A DNA stretch of 39,326 bases from CAZGHF01 sp964525595. Its GTDB lineage: Bacteria; Patescibacteriota; Minisyncoccia; UBA6257; GWB1-50-10. A program made the position numbers and the translations under genes. The notes under the pieces are model-generated. The model had not been told where the DNA came from and ran no database searches. It saw only the letters and a program-made list of their open reading frames with translations. Every line of letters begins with the position of its first letter. Within the stretch, counting starts at the first letter, position 1. Of this stretch, positions 31,097-37,979 are shown one piece after another. The stretch lies in the NCBI GenBank assembly GCA_964525595.1, contig CAZGHF010000004.1, forward strand, positions 1 to 39,326, given 5' to 3'.

Positions 31097-31657
31097 ATGA
31101 CAAAAGAGGACATTCAAGTAGTTAATGAAGACGACCAGGTTATTGGTCATAAATCCAGGTCTGAGGTTGATTCTGCGGGGGATACTTACCGCGTATCTGC
31201 CCTTTGGGTTACTAATAAGAAAGGTGATGTTTTAATTGCTCAGAGAAAGTTAACGAAGAAGCATTGTCCCGGCAAATGGGGTCCGGCCGTTGCCGGAACC
31301 GTTGACGAAGGCGAGACATATGAAAGCAACATATATAAGGAAGCGGAAGAAGAGATCGGACTGAGAGATGTTAAGTTTGAACTTGGCCGGAAACGGAGAA
31401 GATATAAACCTCATTCCCACTTTACTCAGTGGTTTTTAGTGACTCTTGACCGTGATATTAATGATTTTAAACTTTGTGAGGACGAGGTGGAAAAACTAGC
31501 CTGGATTCCAAAAAAAGAACTGCAGGAGGACATTGATAAGAACCCCGAAAAGTATTTACCGTCAATGCCCGAAATCGTTAAAACTTTTTCTAAACCCGCC
31601 CCTCCTTCTCCGGCAGTCGCCGGATACGGGCGGGCAGGCAAAAAATTAGGGGAGTAG
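31097..31657 (+). CDS. Nudix hydrolase, IPP-isomerase/YfcD-like
   Basis: 186 residues. Nudix box GTVDEGETYESNIYKEAEEE followed by IGL matches Gx5Ex7(R/K)EUxEExGU with Lys for Arg. The start VVNEDDQVIGHKSRSEV and HCPGKWGPAVAG resemble the isopentenyl-diphosphate isomerase/YfcD subgroup; the isomerase-specific Cys and Glu pattern is not clear, so a phosphohydrolase is as likely. The final ~20 residues (APPSPAVAGYGRAGKKLGE) are encoded by a REP-like element plus a boundary motif, which also provides the stop. The native C-terminus therefore seems to have lost its own stop. Confidence 0.85.
   Translation: MTKEDIQVVNEDDQVIGHKSRSEVDSAGDTYRVSALWVTNKKGDVLIAQRKLTKKHCPGKWGPAVAGTVDEGETYESNIYKEAEEEIGLRDVKFELGRKRRRYKPHSHFTQWFLVTLDRDINDFKLCEDEVEKLAWIPKKELQEDIDKNPEKYLPSMPEIVKTFSKPAPPSPAVAGYGRAGKKLGE
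31595..31634 (+). repeat. REP-like palindromic element inside the Nudix 3' end
   Basis: Outer stem CCCGCCC/GGGCGGG, inner stem TCCGGC/GCCGGA. Shares CCCGCCCCTCCTT and TACGGGCGGG with the copies at 13448, 21831 and 30654, with a different middle. Confidence 0.75.
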
Positions 31658-31661
31658 GCTT

Positions 31662-32288
31662 ATGTCAGATAATTTTATAAGATTGAATACTGTTTTTAAG
31701 TTGCCTGACGATGTGGCAAGAGAAGCAATAGCTTTAAGTCGTGAAATTGGCGGAAAGAATGAAGCGTTTTTTGTTTTGGATGATATTCAATTCCTTCCTC
31801 ACATAACGATTTACTCACCCGAATATCCTAAAAAGAATTTGGATAAAGTTTTGAAGAAAGTTGGAGAAATTGCCAACAATACGGAAAAAGTTAATTTGAT
31901 ATCAAAAGAAATAAGTAGCGGCGAGAGATTTATCATTGTAGAGTTTGATTATACACAGGCGATTAAGAAAATTCACGAGGAAGTTGTGCTGACGATTAAC
32001 TCTTTAAGAGAAGGACGTTTATGGGAGAAATATACTTCTGGTGATTATAAAATAAAATTTAATCCAGAACAGCAAAAGAATATTGAGAAGTACGGATACC
32101 CCAACTCGATGAGTTTATATCTTCCCCATTTAACGATCATTAGATTAAAGGATGAATTGTCGGCTGGAGCCATATCAAAAAATATTAAGTGGAGTATTCC
32201 CAGATTTACAGTTGATAAAATTGCCATTTATGAAATGGGGAAGCACGGTACTTGTAAGTCGTTAGTTAAAGAATTTAAGCTGAAATAA
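31662..32288 (+). CDS. 2H phosphoesterase (LigT/2'-5' RNA ligase-like)
   Basis: 208 residues. Two H-x-T motifs, PHITIYS near residue 46 and PHLTIIRL near 152, about 100 residues apart, define the 2H superfamily. Members cleave or ligate 2'-5' or cyclic phosphodiesters in RNA or nucleotides. The segment between the motifs is longer than in classical LigT. It starts 4 bases after the Nudix stop, behind a boundary motif. Substrate unknown. Confidence 0.8.
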   Translation: MSDNFIRLNTVFKLPDDVAREAIALSREIGGKNEAFFVLDDIQFLPHITIYSPEYPKKNLDKVLKKVGEIANNTEKVNLISKEISSGERFIIVEFDYTQAIKKIHEEVVLTINSLREGRLWEKYTSGDYKIKFNPEQQKNIEKYGYPNSMSLYLPHLTIIRLKDELSAGAISKNIKWSIPRFTVDKIAIYEMGKHGTCKSLVKEFKLK

Positions 32289-32369
32289 CCCACCGAAAAA
32301 TTAGGAAAGACATGACTAGGGGGTAGGTGATAATTGATAGGTGATAGGGAAAATGGTATTATCATACAT

Positions 32370-32585
32370 ATGAAGAAGATCATCTTTAAAAATACAGTGT
32401 GGAAAGAGAGCAAGTACTATGTAGCCCAGTCATTGAACGTTGATGTTTCAAGCTTTGGTAAAACCAAAAAAGAAGCTCTTAAAAACTTGAGTGAGGCGCT
32501 GGAGCTTTATCTTGAAGACGCGAAAAAATCGGACATTACCAAAGTTGAGCGGCCGGAGCTGGTTGCGCTCTCCGTAGATGCCTAA
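32370..32585 (+). CDS. hicB: HicB-family antitoxin
   Basis: 71 residues from ATG 32370 (in-frame codons upstream read low-complexity DNA). The short HicB core is visible: VWKESKYYVAQSLNVDVSSF and GKTKKEALKNLSEALELYLE, with no separate DNA-binding domain visible. It neutralises the HicA mRNA interferase. It overlaps hicA by 8 bases. Antitoxin-first order is the reverse of the classical hicAB but known. TATTAT with a TGG extension (32357-32362) 7 bases before ATG makes it leaderless. Confidence 0.85.
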   Translation: MKKIIFKNTVWKESKYYVAQSLNVDVSSFGKTKKEALKNLSEALELYLEDAKKSDITKVERPELVALSVDA

Positions 32586-32793
32586 ACTGTATTCCTCGGC
32601 ACACATTGTTAAGGTCCTTCAGGAAGAGGGCTTTTTCTATGTTTCGCAAAAAGGAAGCCATGCAAAATTTAGGAAACGGGTTGGCACCAAAGTGTATACG
32701 GTTATTATTCCGGTGGGCCGCAAAGAGGTACCCCGTGGTACATTTAGCTCAATATTGAGACAGTCGGGGTTAAAGGAAGGAGATTTTAAATAA
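32578..32793 (+). CDS. hicA: HicA-family mRNA interferase toxin
   Basis: 71 residues. The dsRBD-like HicA fold shows SSAHIVKVLQEEGFFYVSQK, the catalytic His in GSHAKFRK, TVIIPVG and the C-terminal RGTFSSILRQSGL. It cleaves mRNA when HicB is lost. Start ATG 32578 lies within the end of hicB (translational coupling). Length normal; appears functional. Confidence 0.88.
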   Translation: MPKLYSSAHIVKVLQEEGFFYVSQKGSHAKFRKRVGTKVYTVIIPVGRKEVPRGTFSSILRQSGLKEGDFK

Positions 32794-32819
32794 TAAATCT
32801 ATCCGCCGAAAAATTAGGT

Positions 32820-33536
32820 ATGAATAAATCAATTTTAATTATTGTTATTGCGGTTTTGGTTGGGTTGGGAGGCGGATTTTTGTTGAATAAGAGCAGGGCG
32901 CCGGAGAAGGCGGCCGATGATGATTTGCATACTGTTTTGGAAGTGATTGACGGGGACACTCTGGCGATAGAGGATAGCAAAAAGGTGCGGCTTTTGAGTA
33001 TTGATGCGCCGGAGAGGGGAAGCTGTTACTACCAAGAATCGCGGGAGGCGCTAAGGGCGCTAATCGGCGAGAATCCTGTGAGGTTGGAGAAGGACATATC
33101 GAACGTTGATAAATACGGCCGGCTCTTGCGGTACGCGATAATACCGGTTGAGGGCGGGGACAACATCTTAGTGAACGAATATCTTGTCCGGGAGGGTTTT
33201 GCGGTGGAGAGCGGCAAGTCGCCGGATAATCGTTACGAAAGATTTTTTATGTCGGCTGAGGAAGAGGCAAGAGAGAATAAACGGGGTTTGTGGGGCGCTT
33301 GCGAGATTGAGGAAGGAGATGAAGCCGAGCTTCGGGAAATAGACGCTGAGCCGCCGAGTCCGGATTGCATCATAAAAGGGAATATATCGGAGAAGGGTTA
33401 TGGAATGACGTATTTGGTGCCGGGGTGCGACAATTACAACCGGGTGAAAATTGATTTGCGGAAAGGGGAGAAATATTTTTGTTCAGAGGAGGAAGCGGTT
33501 AAGGCGGGATTCAGGAAAGCGACAAATTGTCCGTAA
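32820..33536 (+). CDS. membrane-anchored or secreted thermonuclease (SNase family)
   Basis: 238 residues. N-terminal hydrophobic segment (about 4-22) acts as signal anchor or signal peptide. The SNase domain (about 38-165) keeps its catalytic residues: Asp in VIDGDTLAI, Arg and Glu in VRLLSIDAPE, and Arg in DKYGRLLRY. The C-terminus (about 185-238, CIIKGNISEKG, YFCSEEEAVKAGFRKATNCP) is the small Cys-containing module that often follows SNase in secreted nucleases. Likely degrades extracellular DNA/RNA, useful for a nucleotide-scavenging cell. A form-A boundary motif ends at the ATG. Confidence 0.88.
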   Translation: MNKSILIIVIAVLVGLGGGFLLNKSRAPEKAADDDLHTVLEVIDGDTLAIEDSKKVRLLSIDAPERGSCYYQESREALRALIGENPVRLEKDISNVDKYGRLLRYAIIPVEGGDNILVNEYLVREGFAVESGKSPDNRYERFFMSAEEEARENKRGLWGACEIEEGDEAELREIDAEPPSPDCIIKGNISEKGYGMTYLVPGCDNYNRVKIDLRKGEKYFCSEEEAVKAGFRKATNCP

Positions 33537-33585
33537 TGACGACTTATGACTTATGACGTATAACAAATTGGAGTAGAATTAAGGG

Positions 33586-34968
33586 ATGAATAATAACCAT
33601 CTCGTCTCTACAAATCCCGCAAAAGGATACGAGGAAGTTGGCCGAGTGCCAGTTTCCACAAACGAAGAGATAACAAATGCGGTCAAGCAGGCGCACGAAG
33701 TATTTCCCGCATGGAAAGAATTACCAATCCGGGAGAGAATTAGGTATTTTAAAAAATTCCTTGAGCTATACGAAAAACAAATAGAGGAAATCGCAAAACT
33801 GCAGACGCAGGAAATGGGAAAACCGATTAAAGACTCTATAAGCGAATGCAGTAACGCTAAAGATTGGCTCGAATGGCAATTAGAGAACGCCCCAAAATTC
33901 TTAGAAACCCAAATTCTTGATAAGTTTGACGACTATCAAACAGAACTCCATTTTGAACCATACGGCGTTACAGCCTCAATTGCTCCATGGAACTATCCTA
34001 CGTATCAATTCTTCCTTGCTGTTATGCAGCAATTATTAGTCGGTAATACCGTAGTTTTTAAGCACTCCGAGGAATGCCCGTTAACATCCCAAATTCTTGT
34101 GGAGCTAATGAACAAAACTAGTTTTCCAAAAGGTGTTTTTAGTTGTATTTATGGAAACGGACAAGTAGGGCAACAGCTTCTTGAACAAGACGTTAACCTC
34201 ATTCACTTTACGGGTAGTTCTCGGATTGGTCAGTTGGTTTACGAAGCGGCTGCTAAAAAGTTCATTCCAGCCGTTCTTGAAATGGGAGGATCTTCACCGG
34301 CAATCGTCTTTGACGATGCTAATCTCAAAAATACATGTGACTCCGTGTACGCCGAGCGCTTCGACAACTGCGGGCAAATCTGCTGCGCCCTTAAACGCCT
34401 AGTCGTCCACGAGAATATTCACGATAAGGTAGTTGAGCAACTTAAAGCCATTATTGAGTTACAGGTTGTGAGTGATCCATTAGACAAAAATACAACCATG
34501 GGTCCGCTTGTCGCAAAAAGACAACTTAACCTTTTAGAAGAACAGGTAGACGATGCTAAAGCGAAAGGCGCTACTATTGTCGCCGGTGGCGAGAGACCAA
34601 GTGAGCTAAACGGAGCTTTCTATAAACCAACCCTCATCACCAATACCACTCAAGACATGAAAGTTGTTAATGAAGAAGTATTTGGCCCAGTTCTCCCCGT
34701 TATTAAGTTTTCAAGCGAGGAAGAAGCTGTAAAAATAGCCAATGACACCCCATACGGCTTAAGCGCTTTTGTGTATACTGATGATTCTAAACGTGCAGAT
34801 AGAGTAGCGAAGAAACTTGAGGCCGGACAAATAAGTATTAATGGATGTTCATACTTCTCAAGTCATGCCCCATTTGGCGGCTACAAAAAGTCAGGCATCG
34901 GCCGTGGTGATGGAAAATATGGTTACTACAACGTAACGCAGATGAAAGTAATTTCTCGCCCACGTTAG
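33586..34968 (+). CDS. aldehyde dehydrogenase, copy 2
   Basis: 460 residues with the same catalytic Glu (LEMGGSSP) and Cys (NCGQICCA) as copy 1 at 28544. The proteins differ only in the first few residues, one Ile/Val and the last residue. At DNA level about seven changes fall in the first 30 bases, a long central part appears identical, and four scattered changes occur in the last ~80 bases. Start is leaderless: TAGAAT ends 6 bases before ATG. The hydrolase gene follows 4 bases after the stop, which looks like the ancestral arrangement. Confidence 0.93.
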   Translation: MNNNHLVSTNPAKGYEEVGRVPVSTNEEITNAVKQAHEVFPAWKELPIRERIRYFKKFLELYEKQIEEIAKLQTQEMGKPIKDSISECSNAKDWLEWQLENAPKFLETQILDKFDDYQTELHFEPYGVTASIAPWNYPTYQFFLAVMQQLLVGNTVVFKHSEECPLTSQILVELMNKTSFPKGVFSCIYGNGQVGQQLLEQDVNLIHFTGSSRIGQLVYEAAAKKFIPAVLEMGGSSPAIVFDDANLKNTCDSVYAERFDNCGQICCALKRLVVHENIHDKVVEQLKAIIELQVVSDPLDKNTTMGPLVAKRQLNLLEEQVDDAKAKGATIVAGGERPSELNGAFYKPTLITNTTQDMKVVNEEVFGPVLPVIKFSSEEEAVKIANDTPYGLSAFVYTDDSKRADRVAKKLEAGQISINGCSYFSSHAPFGGYKKSGIGRGDGKYGYYNVTQMKVISRPR

Positions 34969-34972
34969 CGAT

Positions 34973-35572
34973 ATGAAAAAACAGGTAATACTAATTCACG
35001 GGGGAACGGCCTTTGACACATACAAGGATTATTTATCGTTTTTGAAAAGGCAAAAAATTGATTTGGAGAGATTCAGGCAGGAAAAATGGGCCAGTTCCTT
35101 GAGGGTGAAACTTGGCAGGAGTTTCGATGTTCTGTTACCAAAAATGCCGAATCCGGCAAATGCCAAATATGAAGAATGGAGGATTTTATTCAGAAAAATT
35201 GCACCGGCTCTGAAAAACAACGTTGTTTTAGTCGGCCACTCCCTCGGAGCAATATTTTTGGCAAAATACTTGTCGGAAAATAAGTTTCCGAAAAAGATTC
35301 GGGCGACGTTTCTCATTGCGCCGCCGTATGACGACAAAAATATGGAAGAATCGTTGGGAGATTTCAAGTTGCCCAAAGGCTTGAAAAGGTTGGAAAAGCA
35401 GGGTGGTAAGATTTTTCTATATCACAGCGAGGACGATAAAGTCGTTCCATTTTCCCACTTGGGAAAATACAAAAAAGTCCTACCTAATGCCACTGTTAGG
35501 AAATTCAAGAAAAAGGGCCATTTTAGCCAAGCGAGCTTTCCGGAGTTAGTAAAAGATATTAAGTTGCTTTAA
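34973..35572 (+). CDS. alpha/beta hydrolase, RBBP9/YdeN-like
   Basis: 199 residues. ILIHGGTAF (oxyanion), nucleophile elbow VGHSLGAIF (Ser near 88), acid in HSEDDKVVP and His in KKGHFSQ form the triad expected for the small RBBP9/YdeN serine hydrolases. Cytoplasmic. Begins 4 bases after the second aldehyde dehydrogenase and is probably coupled to it. Substrate unknown. Confidence 0.85.
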   Translation: MKKQVILIHGGTAFDTYKDYLSFLKRQKIDLERFRQEKWASSLRVKLGRSFDVLLPKMPNPANAKYEEWRILFRKIAPALKNNVVLVGHSLGAIFLAKYLSENKFPKKIRATFLIAPPYDDKNMEESLGDFKLPKGLKRLEKQGGKIFLYHSEDDKVVPFSHLGKYKKVLPNATVRKFKKKGHFSQASFPELVKDIKLL

Positions 35573-35589
35573 CCGCTAGCCAATAGCTT

Positions 35590-36108
35590 ATGACTTTAAA
35601 CGAAGAATTATTATTAATCTTAGAATTTTCCGAAAATAAGGAAATTGAAAAAGAGTACCGGGAGCGGATAACAAAAGGAAACCTTACAAAAGACGAAGAC
35701 CCGGTTTCTCATTTTTGCGTATATTTTCTCCCTTTTAGTTCTGAAACTAAAAAAGTTTTTTTCGGGCATCATAAAAAATCCGGGTTATGGCTTTCTCCTG
35801 GAGGCCACATTGATAAGGGAGAGTCTTTTCTTGAGGCCTTGAACAGGGAAATTAACGAGGAATTAGGCATTAAAGATTTCTTCAAGGAAAAGCCTGCGCC
35901 CTTTCTTTTGACTGTCACAAACATTGATAGAGACCCACGGCAGTGCAAGAAGCACTTTGATGTGTGGCATTTAATGGAGACGGACGGGAGTAATTTCGAT
36001 ATTGATATGACCGAATACCATGAAACAAAGTGGTTGACGATTGCGGAAGCGAAAGAAATCACTGACGCTGCGAATAAAGCGGCGTTAAGAGTTGTTGAGA
36101 AAATGTGA
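35590..36108 (+). CDS. Nudix hydrolase
   Basis: 172 residues. Nudix box GGHIDKGESFLEALNREINE followed by ELGI is complete. An N-terminal helical extension of about 40 residues precedes the core strands FCVYFLPF. Fourth Nudix protein of the window; substrate unknown. It follows the hydrolase by 17 bases without a boundary motif and ends the native island before a GC-rich unit. Confidence 0.88.
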   Translation: MTLNEELLLILEFSENKEIEKEYRERITKGNLTKDEDPVSHFCVYFLPFSSETKKVFFGHHKKSGLWLSPGGHIDKGESFLEALNREINEELGIKDFFKEKPAPFLLTVTNIDRDPRQCKKHFDVWHLMETDGSNFDIDMTEYHETKWLTIAEAKEITDAANKAALRVVEKM

Positions 36109-36127
36109 TGGATGACAATCGAGGGTT

Positions 36128-36157
36128 TTGACTTTTAGCACCAACAGGTGTTATTTT
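36128..36157 (+). promoter_or_regulatory. promoter of the zinc-finger unit
   Basis: TTGACT (36128-36133), 18-bp spacer containing CACC-AACA-GGTG, TATTTT (36152-36157). Leader of about 28 nt with GGAGAG before ATG 36192. Confidence 0.55.
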
Positions 36158-36191
36158 GGTCTTAGTTCACCTTAGACGGAGAGAGATAGAA

Positions 36192-36413
36192 ATGAACATC
36201 CCGAGACGTGGAAACTATCCGAACAACTCCGTTCAGTGTAATGACTGCGGAGGTTTGGGATGCCTCGCATGCGGCTTCAGGGGATGGCTTACTCCCCAGG
36301 ACCATCTCGGGGGCAGGCGATGCGAGAGAGTTGGCTGCGACAACCCCATCCTGCCGGCTCAGGTGGTTATCTACTGCACCGACGAGTGCGCCCGGCTGGA
36401 CGCCCAACCGTAG
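36192..36413 (+). CDS. small double zinc-finger protein
   Basis: 73 residues from ATG 36192. Two cysteine clusters: CNDCGGLGCLACGFRGW, like a DnaJ-type CxxCxGxG knuckle, and CERVGCDNPI followed by CTDEC, a treble-clef-like pair. Eight or more Cys for two zinc ions. GC-rich with own promoter, Shine-Dalgarno and terminator. No family name that I can support; possibly a nucleic-acid or protein-binding regulator. Confidence 0.65.
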   Translation: MNIPRRGNYPNNSVQCNDCGGLGCLACGFRGWLTPQDHLGGRRCERVGCDNPILPAQVVIYCTDECARLDAQP

Positions 36414-36433
36414 GCGGTGAAGTATTCGCGCTT

Positions 36434-36473
36434 GGGGGCGGTTTCCTTACAGGAGACCGCCCCCGTTTTTTTT
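36434..36473 (+). terminator. strong intrinsic terminator
   Basis: GGGGGCGGTTTCC pairs with GGAGACCGCCCCC (one G-U pair) around TTACA, followed by G and eight T. Confidence 0.95.
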
Positions 36474-36474
36474 A

Positions 36475-36639
36475 TGATAGGTGATAGGTTGTAGGTTGTA
36501 GGTGATAGCTGATGATGTATGACAAGTAAGGTAGCCCCGCCGGTGGCGGCCCTTCGACTCGAAGAGTCTCAGGATCGAAGAGATGCTCAATTTTCTGACT
36601 TCGCTTTGCTTAGAGAAAATTGGCAGGTAGAATTAAGGG
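36475..36639 (+). repeat. low-complexity and REP-like intergenic sequence
   Basis: Begins with GGTGATAGG/TTGTAGG-type short repeats (also seen near 32325-32345), then a diverged TTCGACTC ... CTCAGG element, then an inverted repeat CAATTTTCT ... AGAAAATTG (about 36587-36622). TAGAAT (36628-36633) ends 6 bases before the next ATG. No gene. Confidence 0.5.
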
Positions 36640-36840
36640 ATGAAAAAACAAACAAAAATAACTTTTATTCTTCTCGGTTTAACCGTGTTGTCCACTATTT
36701 TGCACAATGTGTTTTATGCTATTTTTGAAGTTGAGGAGCCGGTGTTCTTTATCCTTACCCTTCTGTTTGCCCTGGGTTTTGTAGTGTCAGTTTTTTGGAG
36801 TTTGATTCTTATGCTTAGGAAAAAGAAGCCGAAAGATTAG
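36640..36840 (+). CDS. small two-helix membrane protein
   Basis: 66 residues: basic N-terminus, hydrophobic segments about 7-28 and 34-58, basic tail RKKKPKD. No family recognised. The start region from TAGAAT to ATGAA is identical to that of aldehyde dehydrogenase copy 2, a leaderless start. Confidence 0.6.
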   Translation: MKKQTKITFILLGLTVLSTILHNVFYAIFEVEEPVFFILTLLFALGFVVSVFWSLILMLRKKKPKD

Positions 36841-36854
36841 GGAAAAATAGATTT

Positions 36855-37535
36855 ATGACCATTAAAGACAAAGTCGTAGTGATAACCGGGGCGAGTCGGG
36901 GACTGGGCAAGGCGTTGGCCGCTCTTTTTGCAAATGAAGGCGCAAAGCTGGTTTTGAGTTCGCGGCCGGGCAAGGAACTGGAGAAAGCGGGCCGGGAGCT
37001 GGGGGTTGAAACTTTTCCGGCGGATGTAACCAAGGAAGATGAAATAGTTAAGCTGGCGGACTTTGCCCTGGAGAAATTCGGCCGAATTGATATTTGGATT
37101 AACAACGCCGGGATTTGGATGCCTCACGCGCTAATAGAAGAAATGGACTGGAAGAAGGTGCATGAGCTTGTGGAAGTAAATTTGTTCGGGACGGTATATG
37201 GTTCAAAAGCGGCCTTGATTCAGATGAAGAAACAGCAAACCGGAGTAATAATAAACATTATTTCGGTAAGCGCCCTTGAGGGCCGTCCCGGTTCATCGGG
37301 CTATTGCGCGAGCAAGTACGCCGCCGTCGGTTTTACCAAATCGCTCCGCCTTGAAGTAAAGCAAGACAACATTAAGGTATTAGCAATTTATCCCGACAAG
37401 ATGAAAACAAATTTGTTTGATGAGAAAAAACCGGAAAACTACGGTGGATTTATGAGCCCTGAATTTGTGGCGGAAAATTTGCTTAAAAATCTTAAAAAGG
37501 ACAGTCCGGAGGAGGAATTGATTATCAGGGGGTGA
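36855..37535 (+). CDS. short-chain dehydrogenase/reductase
   Basis: 226 residues. Cofactor motif TGASRGLG (11-18), ADVT, NNAG (near 84), Ser in IISVSALEG and the catalytic YCASK (Tyr-x3-Lys near 150) are all present, a classical SDR fold. The RP in LSSRPGKEL after strand 2 suggests NADP preference. Substrate unknown. AT-rich native style; starts 14 bases after the preceding membrane protein. Confidence 0.9.
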   Translation: MTIKDKVVVITGASRGLGKALAALFANEGAKLVLSSRPGKELEKAGRELGVETFPADVTKEDEIVKLADFALEKFGRIDIWINNAGIWMPHALIEEMDWKKVHELVEVNLFGTVYGSKAALIQMKKQQTGVIINIISVSALEGRPGSSGYCASKYAAVGFTKSLRLEVKQDNIKVLAIYPDKMKTNLFDEKKPENYGGFMSPEFVAENLLKNLKKDSPEEELIIRG

Positions 37536-37558
37536 TTTTCTTGTGTTATAATAAGCCC

Positions 37559-37804
37559 ATGAAGGAAAAAATGCCTGTTCCCAGCGAATCTGGAGAGGAG
37601 CAAGTGGAACTCTTTGATGAGGACGAGATTACAGATGCCAAGAAAGAGACGCAGGAAGAGCAGGCAGAAATATTTAAACAGGGTGAGTCTGAAGATCCTG
37701 ACAGGGATATGAAAAAAGTCCTCGCGCTTATTGCCGAGTCCGATGCCAGGATAAAGGCGGAAAAGAAAAGAAAACAAGGCAGGAAATCCCGAAAAACAGC
37801 TTAA
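37559..37804 (+). CDS. small charged protein, unknown function
   Basis: 81 residues from ATG 37559: acidic first half (EEQVELFDEDEITD), strongly basic C-terminus (KAEKKRKQGRKSRKTA). Likely disordered or helical. The extended -10 box TGTTATAAT (ending 37552) lies 6 bases before ATG, so the transcript starts on the ATG. No family recognised. Confidence 0.55.
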   Translation: MKEKMPVPSESGEEQVELFDEDEITDAKKETQEEQAEIFKQGESEDPDRDMKKVLALIAESDARIKAEKKRKQGRKSRKTA

Positions 37805-37854
37805 GGCACTTCATTGCCCCTCTTGTCGGATTAGAGGGCGAATTATCTATGAAC

Positions 37855-37883
37855 TTGACTTATTATTAATAATATGTTATTCT
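37855..37883 (+). promoter_or_regulatory. promoter of the 37980 unit
   Basis: TTGACT (37855-37860), 17-bp spacer, TATTCT (37878-37883), very like the promoter at 3030-3058. Confidence 0.7.
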
Positions 37884-37889
37884 CTAAGA

Positions 37890-37956
37890 ATCGAGGCTGA
37901 ATCTCGATCTGACTGCTGAACAGTCAGTAAGACAACGTCTCCGGGCTGAACCGGAG
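37890..37956 (+). promoter_or_regulatory. leader with three hairpins sharing one loop sequence
   Basis: Hairpin 1: ATCGAG-GCTGAAT-CTCGAT (37890-37908). Hairpin 2: CTGACT-GCTGAAC-AGTCAG (37909-37927). Hairpin 3: CTCCGG-GCTGAA-CCGGAG (37939-37956). The stems are unrelated in sequence but all complementary; the loops all contain GCTGAA. The Shine-Dalgarno AAGGAG lies about 10 bases further on, 7 bases before ATG 37980. Probably a protein- or RNA-binding regulatory leader. Confidence 0.75.
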
Positions 37957-37979
37957 CAATTCTCTGAAGGAGTTGTACC

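Larger units (their letters stand above)
26829..32820 (+). repeat. recurrent boundary motif between accessory genes (10 copies)
   Basis: A short sequence recurs ahead of most genes in this island. Form A, C(C/A)AAAAAATTAGGGGAGT or the related CCGAAAAATTAGG: 27320-27337, 29987-30004, 30689-30705, 31063-31080, 31638-31655, 32293-32306, 32806-32820. Form B, TCGGAGAAATGATTRAGG: 26829-26846, 27711-27728, 28503-28520. Form B carries the stop codon (TGA) of the preceding gene at 27722 and 28514. A -10 box and ATG follow several copies within 10-30 bases. Forms A and B may be variants of one element. Copies cease before the second aldehyde dehydrogenase. Confidence 0.7.

Noticed and set aside
26829..32820. 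CRISPR-like array
   Set aside because: The boundary motifs are spaced by whole genes of different length and are too short and variable to be CRISPR repeats; no cas genes are present.
26829..32820. Integron attC array
   Set aside because: The motifs are not palindromic, have no R'/R'' boxes, and no tyrosine integrase lies in the window.
36475..36520. Functional tandem repeat array (GGTGATAGG/TTGTAGG)
   Set aside because: Short, irregular and low in complexity; similar text near 32325 suggests drift or slippage, with no sign of function.
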